64,000 nt of DNA, from NCBI RefSeq assembly GCF_030269685.1, contig NZ_BSTT01000002.1, forward strand, positions 682,001 through 746,000, read 5' to 3'. Numbering within the stretch: the first letter of the stretch is position 1; each line of letters starts with the position of its first letter. This DNA comes from Actinomycetospora sp. NBRC 106378 (GTDB lineage Bacteria; Actinomycetota; Actinomycetes; Mycobacteriales; Pseudonocardiaceae). The notes beneath the pieces were generated by a model that was given only the letters and a program-made list of their open reading frames with translations, did no database searches and was not told the origin of the DNA. The position numbers and the translations under genes were made by a program. Positions 43,642 through 52,307 of this stretch are shown in pieces.

Positions 43642-45375
43642 ATGGCGGCCGTTCGCATCGCTAACTGTGCCGGATGGTTGTGGGACCGGTTCTCGGGGCT
43701 GCGCGACGCGCTCGCGGGGCCGGTCGACGTGGTCACCGGCGACTACCTCGCCGAGCCGACGCTGCGCCAGCTGGCGCTCGAGCGCGGCAAGGACCCGTCG
43801 CTCGGCTACGCGCGCAGCTTCCTCGCCCAGTTCACCGACGCCGTGGACCTGCTGGTCGAGCGCGGCGCGAAGCTCGTCGTGGACGCCGGTGGGCTGAACC
43901 CGGCGGGGCTCGCCGAGCAGTGTCGCCGGGTGCTCGCGGAGCGGGGCCACGGCCTCGTCGTCGCGCACGTGGAGGGCGACGACCTCCTCGACCGGCTCGG
44001 GGAGTTCGGGGCCCTGCCCCATCTCGACGACGGACGCGCCCTCGCCGGCTGGGGGCACGACCCCGGCACCGCGAACGCCTACCTCGGCGGCTGGGGGATC
44101 ACGGCGGCCCTCGCGGCGGGCGCCGACGTCGTGATCACCGGCCGCGTCACCGACGCCTCCCTGACGACGGGGGTCGCCGCCTGGTGGCACGGGTGGGGCC
44201 TCGAGGACTGGGAGGCCCTGGCCGGAGCCGTCGCCGCGGCGCACGTCATCGAGTGCGGCCCGCAGGCCACCGGCGGGAACTTCTCGGGCTTCACCGCGGT
44301 GCCCCGCGTCGACGACCTCGGCTACCCGATCGCGGAGATCGCCGCCGACGGCACGGCCGTGATCACGAAGCACGACGACGCGGGCGGCACCGTCACCACC
44401 GACACCGTGACCGCGCAGCTGCTCTACGAGATCCAGGGGCCGGTCTACCTCAACCCCGACGTGACGGTCGACCTCACCGACGTCACGGTGACGCAGGAGG
44501 GCCCGGACCGGGTCGCGCTGACCGGCGTCCGGGGCACCCCGCCGAGCCCGACGACGAAGCTCGCGATCACCGCGCCGGGCGGGTTCGAGTCGAGCGTCTC
44601 CTTCTACGCGACCGGCCTCGACCTGGAGGCCAAGGCCGCACTGCTGCGGACCCACGTCGACCGGATCACCGCCGGGCTGGACCTGTCGCTGCTGCGCGTC
44701 GACCGGATCGGCACGCCCGTGGAGGACCCGCACGACCAGTGGGAGGCCGCCCAGCAGATCCTCGTGACCGCGCAGTCCCGCGACCGCCGCCAGGTCGGCG
44801 CCGAACGCTTCATCGCGCCCCTGACCGGGCTGTTCCTGCCCGGCTACCCGGGGCTCTACGTCAACCCCCTCAAGGTCGCCGCGCCCGTCGTCGAGTACTG
44901 GCCGACGCTGGTGCCCACCGAGGCGTTGCACCACGAGGTGGTCCTCGCCGACGGCAGCCGGCTCCCGGTGAAGGACACCCCGGTGCGGGCGGACTTCCGC
45001 GGACAGCCGCCGTCGGCCCCACCCGCCGTCGGGAAGGCAGCGGCGACGCGGCGGGCCCCGCTCGGGTACGCCGCGCACGGCCGGTGCGGGGACAAGGGCG
45101 GGAACTCGAACGTCGGGTTCTGGCCGCGCGGGGACTCCGACGCGGCGTGGGCGTGGCTGCGGTCGGCGATCACGGTCGACTGGATCGCCGAGGTCTACCC
45201 GGGCGCGGAGATCGAGCGCCACGAGTTCCCCGGCCTGCGGGCGGTGCACCTGGTGATCCACGGGATCCTGGGCAAGGGCGCCTCGTCCAACGGACGGCCC
45301 GACATCGCGGGCAAGGCCGTCGCGGAGTTCCTCCGTGCCCGGCACGTCGAGATCCCGGAGGAGCTGCTGTCGTGA
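43642..45375 (+). CDS. AtuA-family (DUF1446) protein with AtuA-like ferredoxin-fold C-terminus
   Basis: 577 residues. The N-terminal two-thirds is the AtuA/DUF1446 domain (RIANCAGWLWDR, DAGGLNPAGLAEQCRR, TGRVTDASLTTG, CGPQATGGNFSGF). The C-terminus from about residue 470 is an AtuA-like domain (GYAAHGRCGDKGGNSNVGF, then VIHGILGKGASSN). AtuA is required for acyclic terpene (citronellol/geraniol) use in Pseudomonas, but its reaction is not settled. Next to a CoA transferase, a role in branched or terpenoid acyl-CoA breakdown is inferred. Confidence 0.92.
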   Translation: MAAVRIANCAGWLWDRFSGLRDALAGPVDVVTGDYLAEPTLRQLALERGKDPSLGYARSFLAQFTDAVDLLVERGAKLVVDAGGLNPAGLAEQCRRVLAERGHGLVVAHVEGDDLLDRLGEFGALPHLDDGRALAGWGHDPGTANAYLGGWGITAALAAGADVVITGRVTDASLTTGVAAWWHGWGLEDWEALAGAVAAAHVIECGPQATGGNFSGFTAVPRVDDLGYPIAEIAADGTAVITKHDDAGGTVTTDTVTAQLLYEIQGPVYLNPDVTVDLTDVTVTQEGPDRVALTGVRGTPPSPTTKLAITAPGGFESSVSFYATGLDLEAKAALLRTHVDRITAGLDLSLLRVDRIGTPVEDPHDQWEAAQQILVTAQSRDRRQVGAERFIAPLTGLFLPGYPGLYVNPLKVAAPVVEYWPTLVPTEALHHEVVLADGSRLPVKDTPVRADFRGQPPSAPPAVGKAAATRRAPLGYAAHGRCGDKGGNSNVGFWPRGDSDAAWAWLRSAITVDWIAEVYPGAEIERHEFPGLRAVHLVIHGILGKGASSNGRPDIAGKAVAEFLRARHVEIPEELLS

Positions 45376-45416
45376 GGGGACGATTCGAGCGCTCTTGTGG
45401 CACGAGAGTTCCCCTC
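45374..45416 (+). repeat. Hairpin between the AtuA and CoA-transferase genes
   Basis: GAGGGGA (45374-45380) pairs with TCCCCTC (45410-45416), with an inner CTCTTGTGGCACGAGAG stem-loop. The geometry recalls the other intergenic hairpins but the sequence differs. It may partly terminate AtuA transcription or stabilise its mRNA. Confidence 0.5.
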
Positions 45417-45439
45417 GTGCGGAGGGGGAGGGGAGCGGC

Positions 45440-46933
45440 ATGAGCGGGCTGACCGAGCGGCTGCAGCAGGCGTGGGAGAAGCCGGTCGCGGCGGAGGAAC
45501 CGTTCGACCTGCTCGGCGAGCTGGAGACGGTGCTCGGCGGGGTCGGGCTCTCGGCCGCCGACGCCGGCGGGACGATCACGACGACGGGGGCCGACCCGGT
45601 GGTGCCCTCGCCGATGCGGATCGGGGGCGCGGCGACGCTCGGGCTGCTGACGAAGTCGGTGGCGGCCGCGGCCGTGCACCGGTGGCGCGGCGGGCCCGGG
45701 CAGGACGTGCACGTCGACCTGCGTCGCGCGCCGCACCGGCTCTGTCCGTTCTACGACCGGCGCTGGGAGCGGCTGGGCCGGTACCCGGTCGGGTCGTCGC
45801 TCGAGCGCGGCAACGCGATGGCGTTCTCGTTCTTCCGATGCGCCGACGACCGGTGGGTGATGCCGCAGAACATGTACCCCGGCCTGCGGGAACGCGCCCA
45901 GGAGCTGCTCGGGGTGCCGCTGACCAAGGACCGGGTGCGCGAGGCGATCGCGGCCTGGACCGCCCCCGAGATGGAGGCCGCGGCGGCCGAGGCGGGCGTC
46001 GTCATGCCGATGCTGCGCACCGTCCCGGAGTTCCTCGCCTCCGAGCAGTACCCGCACCTCGCCGACCTGCCGCTGATCGAGCTGACGAAGGTGGGCGACG
46101 CGGACCCGCAGCCGCTGCCGGCCGTCGGGAAGAACCCGTTCGACGGCCTGCGGGCGCTGGGGATGGGCCACGTGATCGCCGGGGCGGGGTTCGGGCGGTC
46201 GTTCGCGCTGCACGGCGCGGACGTGCTGAACCTCTGGCGCCCGGGCGAGGGGGAGCACGAGTCGACGTACGCGTCGGCGAACGTCGGGATGCGGTCGACG
46301 TGGCTGGACCCGCGCGCCGACAGACAGGTGCTCCTCGACCTCCTCGACCACGCCGACGTGTTCTTCCACAACCGTCGCCAGCAGTTCCTGGCCGAGATCG
46401 GGCTGACGCCCGAGGAGGCGTGCGCGCAGCGGCCGGGCCTGATCTACGTGTCGGTGTCACTGCACGGGCTGACCGGTCCCTGGGCGGGACGGCCCGGGTT
46501 CGACCAGTCCGCCGGGTCGGTCACCGGGATGATGCTGCTCGAGGGCTCCACCGACCGACCGCGGCTGCCGCCGATCATGGTGGTCAACGACTACATCGTG
46601 CCGTGGCTCGCCCAGGCCGGGGTGGCGGCGGCCCTGCGGCGGCGGGCCGACGAGGGCGGGTCGTGGCACGTGCACGTGTCGCTCACGCGGGTCGCGCTGT
46701 GGATCCTCTCGCTGGGGATCTTCGACCGGGAGTGGGCGCACTCCGTCGCGGGCACGGCGGGGGAGCACGAGTACCTCGACCCGGAGACCTTCACCGCGGC
46801 GACGCCGATGGGTGCCTACCAGGGCGTCACCGACCAGGTCGCGATGTCGGCGACGCCCGGCGCCTACGACCCCGTGCTCGACGCGCGGGGCTCGGCGCCG
46901 GCCGCGTGGCGGCCGGATGCCCAGAGTTCGTAG
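45440..46933 (+). CDS. CaiB/BaiF-type (class III) CoA transferase
   Basis: 497 residues. SLHGLTGPWAGRPGFDQSAG is typical of family III CoA transferases, as are RPGEGEHEST and DVFFHNRR. The N-terminal 250 residues are a divergent half in which part of the fold appears duplicated or rearranged, and the usual catalytic Asp context of formyl-CoA transferase is not obvious. GGGAG precedes the ATG. It follows AtuA and is probably in the same pathway. Its 3' end overlaps the converging phosphatase gene by 70 bases. Confidence 0.88.
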   Translation: MSGLTERLQQAWEKPVAAEEPFDLLGELETVLGGVGLSAADAGGTITTTGADPVVPSPMRIGGAATLGLLTKSVAAAAVHRWRGGPGQDVHVDLRRAPHRLCPFYDRRWERLGRYPVGSSLERGNAMAFSFFRCADDRWVMPQNMYPGLRERAQELLGVPLTKDRVREAIAAWTAPEMEAAAAEAGVVMPMLRTVPEFLASEQYPHLADLPLIELTKVGDADPQPLPAVGKNPFDGLRALGMGHVIAGAGFGRSFALHGADVLNLWRPGEGEHESTYASANVGMRSTWLDPRADRQVLLDLLDHADVFFHNRRQQFLAEIGLTPEEACAQRPGLIYVSVSLHGLTGPWAGRPGFDQSAGSVTGMMLLEGSTDRPRLPPIMVVNDYIVPWLAQAGVAAALRRRADEGGSWHVHVSLTRVALWILSLGIFDREWAHSVAGTAGEHEYLDPETFTAATPMGAYQGVTDQVAMSATPGAYDPVLDARGSAPAAWRPDAQSS

Positions 46934-47376
46934 AGCATGTCCACGAACTCGGGGTTGTTCAGGGCGCCGTGCCGGGCCTCCCGGACCGCGGCGATCGCGT
47001 CGTCGGCGGTGTAGCCCTCCCGGATCAACGCCGCGGCCGACAGCAACCCGGAGCGGTTCATCCCGGCCGCGCAGTGGATGAGCACCCGCTTGCCGCTCGC
47101 GTGCATCGAACGGACGAGGTCGGCGAGGGAGATCAGCGTGTCGCGGTCGGGCTTCGGCCCGTCCTCGATGAGCCAGTGGACGTAGAACTCGACGTCCTCC
47201 AGCGGCTGCTCCTCGCCCGACAGGTCGAACACCGCGTCCCATGCCTCCCCGGGGCTGGGGTGGCCGGACTGCCAGAGCCCCGGGACGACCTCGTCCGCGG
47301 GCCAGGGCGGGGCCTCGTCGGCCCGGTCGTCGCGGAGATGGGCGGGGACATAACCCTCGAGTGGATCAGAGCTCAC
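46864..47376 (-). CDS. Dual-specificity/tyrosine-type protein phosphatase
   Basis: 170 residues. VLIHCAAGMNRSGLL is the HCxxGxxRS catalytic P-loop, and an upstream aspartate in FDLSGEEQ/EDG is the candidate general acid. The short length fits an atypical dual-specificity phosphatase. GTG at 47376 starts SSDPLEGYVP. The 3' end overlaps the CoA transferase coding region on the other strand by 70 bases. Confidence 0.9.
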   Translation of the reverse strand: MSSDPLEGYVPAHLRDDRADEAPPWPADEVVPGLWQSGHPSPGEAWDAVFDLSGEEQPLEDVEFYVHWLIEDGPKPDRDTLISLADLVRSMHASGKRVLIHCAAGMNRSGLLSAAALIREGYTADDAIAAVREARHGALNNPEFVDMLYELWASGRHAAGAEPRASSTGS

Positions 47377-47399
47377 ACGGGGGGTGTACCCGGGCGCGG

Positions 47400-47798
47400 T
47401 CAGTACATCATCCGCGGATCGTCGTAGTGCTTGAACTCCAGCAGGTTGTTCGACGGGTCGGCCACCACGAACGTCCGGTGCTCCTCGACGAGGCCCTCGA
47501 AGCGGCGGGACGGCTCGGCGAAGAGCGGGAGCTTCCGGGTCTCGACGAGGGCGAGGAGGCGGTCCCAGTCCGCGCCCTCCCGGAAGGTCACGCCGAAGTG
47601 GCGGGGGTAGAGCGCGGGATGCCGCTCCCACCCGTCGGAGAGGTGGCACACGACCTGGTCGCCGAAGAAGTCCAGCGTGATGCGGTCGGCGTAGCGGCGG
47701 GCGAGCCGGCACCCGAGCCCGGCGAGGTAGAACTCCTGGGCCTCGTCGAGGTCGCGGGCCGGGATCGCGAGGTGGAAGGCGTCGTGGGTCTCGCGCAT
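47400..47798 (-). CDS. VOC-family (glyoxalase/dioxygenase fold) protein
   Basis: 132 residues with a single vicinal-oxygen-chelate domain: FHLAIPARDLDEAQEFYLAG at the start (metal-binding His), DQVVCHLSDG, HFGVTF and LLEFKHY with a final Glu ligand. It could be a glyoxalase, a lyase or a resistance protein. The ATG overlaps the stop of the phosphosulfolactate-synthase-like gene (ATGA), so they form an operon. Confidence 0.9.
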   Translation of the reverse strand: MRETHDAFHLAIPARDLDEAQEFYLAGLGCRLARRYADRITLDFFGDQVVCHLSDGWERHPALYPRHFGVTFREGADWDRLLALVETRKLPLFAEPSRRFEGLVEEHRTFVVADPSNNLLEFKHYDDPRMMY

Positions 47799-48571
47799 CA
47801 GCGGCGTCCGAATGTGTCGGCGCGCAGCCCGAGGCGCAGCGTCTCCAGCCCGACGACGTCGGCCGTGGCCACGTTGCCGAGGTTGACGTCCGTGCCGAAC
47901 CGCCCGAGCAGGTCCACCTGCAACGCCCGCGTCGGCGCCTCGAACAGCAGGACGTCGAGCGGGGCACCGCACCCGGCGAGCGCGTCGAGGACGTCCTCGC
48001 GGGGCGTCCCGTCGGCGGTGCAGAAGCCGCTGCGGCCGCTCTCCCGCGCCTCCAGCGTCACGGTCGTCGCGCCCGCGGCCAGATCGGAGCACACCGACCA
48101 GGCCCAGTCCGCGGGCGTCAGGGTCATCGACCGGCCGCCGTCCTTGAACCCGACCTCGCTGATGACGGTGAACTCCTCGGCCATCCGCCGGATCCAGCCC
48201 GACTTCTCGGTCGCGGACATGACCACGGTGCCGTCGGAGATCTCGACCGTGGTGACGCCGGCGGCGCGCTGCAGCGCCACCCAGTCGTCCACGGCGTCGC
48301 CCGCGACGTAGCGCTCGAACAGCGTGCCGCCGAAGTAGGCGTCGACCCCCGCCGTCCGGCAGACGTCGATCTTGGTCTTGATGTCCCGGGTGACCAGGCA
48401 CGTGCCCCAGCCGAACTTCACGGCGTCGATGAGGTCCCCGTGGCTCTCGACGAGGTCCTCGAACGCGCGGGTGGGCGTACCGGTGTCGATCACCATCGTC
48501 CGCCCGCGCGGGCGGGGCTTGCCGGCACGGACGGGGACGGCGGGCGGGGCGTACGGCGAGTCGATGAACAC
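47798..48571 (-). CDS. Phosphosulfolactate synthase (ComA)-family protein
   Basis: 257 residues. KPRPRGRTMVIDTG, DAVKFGWGTC and VEISDGTVVMS follow the ComA family, TIM-barrel enzymes that add sulfite to phosphoenolpyruvate to give phosphosulfolactate, the first step of coenzyme M biosynthesis. ComA relatives in bacteria include some of uncertain function. GTG at 48571 has GAGGAGGAA upstream. The coding start overlaps the 3' end of the acyltransferase gene by 82 bases. No other coenzyme M genes are in the window. Confidence 0.85.
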   Translation of the reverse strand: MFIDSPYAPPAVPVRAGKPRPRGRTMVIDTGTPTRAFEDLVESHGDLIDAVKFGWGTCLVTRDIKTKIDVCRTAGVDAYFGGTLFERYVAGDAVDDWVALQRAAGVTTVEISDGTVVMSATEKSGWIRRMAEEFTVISEVGFKDGGRSMTLTPADWAWSVCSDLAAGATTVTLEARESGRSGFCTADGTPREDVLDALAGCGAPLDVLLFEAPTRALQVDLLGRFGTDVNLGNVATADVVGLETLRLGLRADTFGRR

Positions 48572-49632
48572 GGGTTCCTCCTCGGGGGACGGGACTTGCC
48601 GGTCAGGGCGAGGCAGAGCGGGGTGCGGCGGGCGATCGCGACGACGACCAGGGAGCCGACCGCGCCGACGGCGTAGAGCACGACGGCGACGACGGGGCCG
48701 GGCAGGTCACGGAGCAGGGCCGCGGACCCGGCGACGGTGGCGAGGTACATCAGCATCGGGTGGGCGAGGAACACGCCGAACGAGCGGTCCGAGCCGTAGC
48801 GGACGGCGGCGGCGCCCCGCCCGGTCGGCACGCCGCCCGCGCGCCCCGACCACACCTCGCCGAGGGTCCACATCCCGACGACGGCGGCGGCCGACCAGAG
48901 CGCGACGGCGGGGTGGAAGACGTCGGCGGCGGCGGCCGGGGTCGTCCCGTCGTGGACCGCGAGCAGATAGGCGGCCTCGGCCAGCGCACCGGTCGTCAGG
49001 ACCACGAGGGCGACGAGGGCGCCGCGCCCGGCGAGCGCCCGGCGGACGCGGTCGCGGTGCAGGGCGAGCAGCCCGCCGCCGACGAACCAACCCACGTAGG
49101 TCGGGGCGAGCACGCCGGCCCAGGTCTGCGCGCCCGGGTCGGCGTGCAGCAGGGCGTCGACGACGAACTGGAGGGCGGCCGCGCCGGCGAGCAGCAGCCC
49201 GTGGTGGCCGCGGGTGCGGGCGAGGAGCCCGCGCAGCAGCGGGAACAGCACCGCGAACTGCAGGGACACCAGCAGGAAGTAGAGGTGGTACTCGGCGGTG
49301 CCGGTGAGCACGGCGAGGACGGTCGTGCGCAGGTCGTCGCCGAAGAGCCCGGCGTAGAGCAGGGACCAGACGAGGTAGGGCAGCCCGATGAGCAGGAACC
49401 GGCGCCGGACGAACGAGCCGTAGGGCAGGGGCTGCCCGGCCCACCGCAGCACCAGGACGAAGGCCGTGAGCACGAAGAACGCCTCGCGGGTGGCGTGCAG
49501 GAGCATCAGCACCGCGCCCGCGCCCACGCTGGAGGCCGCCGTGCCCACCGCGGTGGCGTGCACCGCGATGACCGCGGCGAAGGTCAGGACCCGCATCACC
49601 TCCGCCGGCCAGACACGGTCCCGGGGTGTCAC
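48490..49632 (-). CDS. Membrane acyltransferase (acyltransferase-3 family)
   Basis: 380 residues with about ten membrane helices. The first helix has LTFAAVIAVHATAV, with the conserved His of acyltransferase-3 proteins, and HATREAFFVLTAFVLVLRW follows. The C-terminal tail from about residue 345 is Pro/Arg/Ser-rich and overlaps the next gene, so it may be a read-through extension. GTG at 49632 overlaps the TGA of the acyl-CoA ligase gene (GTGA). It could transfer acyl groups to a cell-surface molecule. Confidence 0.85.
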   Translation of the reverse strand: MTPRDRVWPAEVMRVLTFAAVIAVHATAVGTAASSVGAGAVLMLLHATREAFFVLTAFVLVLRWAGQPLPYGSFVRRRFLLIGLPYLVWSLLYAGLFGDDLRTTVLAVLTGTAEYHLYFLLVSLQFAVLFPLLRGLLARTRGHHGLLLAGAAALQFVVDALLHADPGAQTWAGVLAPTYVGWFVGGGLLALHRDRVRRALAGRGALVALVVLTTGALAEAAYLLAVHDGTTPAAAADVFHPAVALWSAAAVVGMWTLGEVWSGRAGGVPTGRGAAAVRYGSDRSFGVFLAHPMLMYLATVAGSAALLRDLPGPVVAVVLYAVGAVGSLVVVAIARRTPLCLALTGKSRPPRRNPCSSTRRTPRPPSPSVPASPARAGGRW

Positions 49633-51077
49633 GCGCCGGCCGCCACGAGCTCACGCAGGTCGGCGCGGCGGACCTTGCCGGTGGCGCCGCGCGGGAGGTC
49701 GGCGAGGACCTGGATGTCGACGGGGCACTTCCAGCGGCTGAGCTCCGCCCGGCAGCGGGCGTGCAGGGCGTCGGCCAGCTCGCCCCCGCCGCCGCTCGCG
49801 CGGACGCAGGCCACGGGGACGGCGCCGAGCACGTCGTGGGGCCGACCGACGACGACCGCCTCGGCGACGCGTGGGTCGCCGAGCAGCACCTCCTCGATCT
49901 CCCGGGGGTGCAGGAGCTCCCCGCCCCGGTTGATGACGTCGTCGTCGCGACCGGCGAGGAAGAGGAATCCGGCGGCGTCCAGGTGGCCGACGTCGCCGGT
50001 GTCGAGCCAGCCGTCCACGAACCGTTCGGCGGCGCGGCCGTCCTCGTAGGCCGTGATCACCCCGGCCCCGCGGATCCACACGCGACCGCGCGCGTCGGGG
50101 CCGACGTCGTGGCCGGCCCCGTCGCGGACGGCGACCTCGGCACCCGCGGCACGCCCCGCCGAGCCGGGGGGACGGGGTCCGTGCAGGGGCACCGCCGTGA
50201 TCTGGCTGGCGGCCTCGGTCATCCCGTAGCTCTCGACGACCGGGACCCCCGTCCGTGCCTCGACCGCGGCGCGGACGGCGGACGGCAACGGGGCCGACGC
50301 CGAGCGCAGCAGGCGCAGGCGTGGCGGCAGCACCGGCGCGACCGCGTCGCGGCCGAGCACCGTGAGGATCGCGGGGACCGCGTTCACCCACGTCACGTCG
50401 TGGGCCCGGGCGCACGCCCAGAGGTCGGTGCGGTGGAACCGGGCTTCGAGCACGAGGGAGGCGCCGGCGGTGAGGGTGGCGAGCAGGCCGACCACCTGGG
50501 CGTTGACGTGGAAGAGCGGCAGCGGGGTCAGGCCGCGGTCGGCGGAGCTGAGCTCGAGGTGGTCCGCGACCGCCCGGGCCACGTGGCGGAGGCGGTCGGC
50601 GGTGAGCAGGACGCCCTTCGGCTCCCCGGTCGACCCGGACGTCGCCAGCAGGGTCGCCCCGCCGTCGCCGCTCCCGCGATGCGGGCCGATCGTCGGCAGC
50701 GGCCCCGGACGCCCGCTAGGTTCGACGACGACGGAAGGGACGTCCCCGGTGGCGGGGCCGCCGTCGGTCACGAGCAGCACCGGCCGGGTCCGGCCGGTGG
50801 CCCGCCGACGCTCCGCGGCGGGAGCGCCGGGGTCGAGCGGCACCGAGATCCGGTCGCAGGCGAGGACCGCGAGGTGGACCGTCGCGAAGGTCAGCGGGTC
50901 GGCGACGGCGATCGCGATCCGCGCGCCACGGGCGACCCCGGCCCGGTCGAGCCGGTCCCCCCAGAGCTCCGCGGCGCCGCGCAGGTCACCGTGGGTGATG
51001 TGGGCCGTGCCGCGGGCGGCGAGGAACACCGGGCGGTCGTGCACGCCGGGCGAGAGCAGTTCCGCGATTCCGTTCAC
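49629..51077 (-). CDS. AMP-forming acyl-CoA/acyl ligase
   Basis: 482 residues of the ANL superfamily. ATSGSTGEPKGVLL is the P-loop, VVESYGMTEAASQ is A5, GWLDTGDVGHLD is A7, DDVINRGGELLHPREIEEVL is A8 and GATGKVRRADL carries the terminal lysine. It is shorter at the N-terminus than long-chain ligases. GTG at 51077 (NGIAELL) is the preferred start. It is coupled to the membrane acyltransferase, so the activated acid may be the donor for that enzyme. Confidence 0.9.
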   Translation of the reverse strand: MNGIAELLSPGVHDRPVFLAARGTAHITHGDLRGAAELWGDRLDRAGVARGARIAIAVADPLTFATVHLAVLACDRISVPLDPGAPAAERRRATGRTRPVLLVTDGGPATGDVPSVVVEPSGRPGPLPTIGPHRGSGDGGATLLATSGSTGEPKGVLLTADRLRHVARAVADHLELSSADRGLTPLPLFHVNAQVVGLLATLTAGASLVLEARFHRTDLWACARAHDVTWVNAVPAILTVLGRDAVAPVLPPRLRLLRSASAPLPSAVRAAVEARTGVPVVESYGMTEAASQITAVPLHGPRPPGSAGRAAGAEVAVRDGAGHDVGPDARGRVWIRGAGVITAYEDGRAAERFVDGWLDTGDVGHLDAAGFLFLAGRDDDVINRGGELLHPREIEEVLLGDPRVAEAVVVGRPHDVLGAVPVACVRASGGGGELADALHARCRAELSRWKCPVDIQVLADLPRGATGKVRRADLRELVAAGA

Positions 51078-51186
51078 CGCCCCGACCGTGGACCGGTCGG
51101 CTGTGTCCGGGCTGTGCGCGCGCTGGAGGTCCGCTGATTCCGACGATTCACGGAAATACTCCCCGGCCGTTCTAGGCTGGTCGACG

Positions 51187-52158
51187 ATGCGACGTCGTCT
51201 GCGGCCGGGATGCGCGGTCACGGCCGTGCTGACCGCTTTTCTGGTGGTGGTCGTCGGATATGTCGTGCTCGCGCCGCTCCCGCCCCCGCCGGTCCTTCCC
51301 GTCGTGGCCACCGGACCCGCCGTCGCCGCCGTGACGATGCCGCTCGTGGCGCCGCCGGGCACCGTGCTCAGCACCCGCAGCGTCGTCGTCGGCGGGCTGC
51401 GGCGGACCTCGGTGCTCGTCCGGCCGGCCGGTGCGACACCCCGCGCGCTCCCGCTGGTCGTGGTGCTGCACGGGCGCGGCCAGTCGCCCGGCGCCGCGGT
51501 GACGGTCAGTGACCTCGGGGCGCTCGCGGCCTCGGGACGAGCTGTCCTGCTCTACCCGGAGGGTCTCGGCGCCTCGTGGAACGCGGGCCACGGGTGCTGC
51601 GGACCGGCGGCCGTGCGGCGGCCCGACGACACGGCCTTCGTGCAGGCCGCCGTCGCCGACCTGCGAGAACACGTCGACATCGACGATCGGCGCATCGCGC
51701 TGGTCGGCTACTCCAACGGCGGCAAGCTGGCCTACGCGCTCACCTGCGACCCGCACGGCCCGTTCTCCGCGCTCGCGACCTACGGGGCCGTGCCGCTCGG
51801 TCGGTGTCCCGGACCGGCCCCGCCCCGCCCGCTGTCCTACCTGCTCGCGGCCGGGACCGCGGACACCGTGATGCCGCTCGGGGGACGCGAGCACGGGGCG
51901 ACCCCGGAGCCCCCGGTCGCGGTCGGTCTCGCGTGGCTGCGCGCCCGCGACCGCTGCACCGCCCCGCCCGTCGCGGCCGGGACGACCACCACGTGGCACT
52001 GCGCGACCGGGACGCGCGTCGTGTTCCGGCTCTATCCCGGTCACGGGCACGCGTGGCCGACAGATGGCGACGGACCGCCCATGTCCGCCGTGATCGGGAC
52101 GTTCCTGTCCGATCCCGCGATCGGAATCATTCGCGACGACTCGCCCCGCCCGTTCTGA
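51187..52158 (+). CDS. Secreted/anchored PHB-depolymerase-like esterase
   Basis: 323 residues. An N-terminal membrane helix (VTAVLTAFLVVVVGYVVLA) precedes an alpha/beta hydrolase with VVVLHGRGQSPG, LLYPEGLGASWNAGHGCCG and the nucleophile elbow VGYSNGGKLAYAL. GTADTVMPLGG gives the Asp and GHGHAWP the His. The NAGHGCCG loop is typical of the LpqC/PHB depolymerase family, which includes feruloyl esterases. It should act outside the membrane. It is divergent from the acyl ligase. Confidence 0.9.
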   Translation: MRRRLRPGCAVTAVLTAFLVVVVGYVVLAPLPPPPVLPVVATGPAVAAVTMPLVAPPGTVLSTRSVVVGGLRRTSVLVRPAGATPRALPLVVVLHGRGQSPGAAVTVSDLGALAASGRAVLLYPEGLGASWNAGHGCCGPAAVRRPDDTAFVQAAVADLREHVDIDDRRIALVGYSNGGKLAYALTCDPHGPFSALATYGAVPLGRCPGPAPPRPLSYLLAAGTADTVMPLGGREHGATPEPPVAVGLAWLRARDRCTAPPVAAGTTTTWHCATGTRVVFRLYPGHGHAWPTDGDGPPMSAVIGTFLSDPAIGIIRDDSPRPF

Positions 52159-52217
52159 CGCAATCGTCCCGAAGAAGATCACGAAAACATCACGAGATCG
52201 GCCCGCGGGCTCCTGCC

Positions 52218-52234
52218 GTTGTTTTCCTGACAAC
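52218..52234 (+). promoter_or_regulatory. Dyad upstream of the IclR gene
   Basis: GTTGT and ACAAC flank a 7-base TTTCCTG centre, 74 bases before the IclR start in an AT-rich stretch. It may be an autoregulatory operator for the IclR protein. Confidence 0.3.
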
Positions 52235-52307
52235 ATCTTCACGGCCACCGGTCAGGATTCGCGGACGCATTGTCCGGGCCGCAACTCCCGGGGAGGGAGG
52301 AGCGCCC

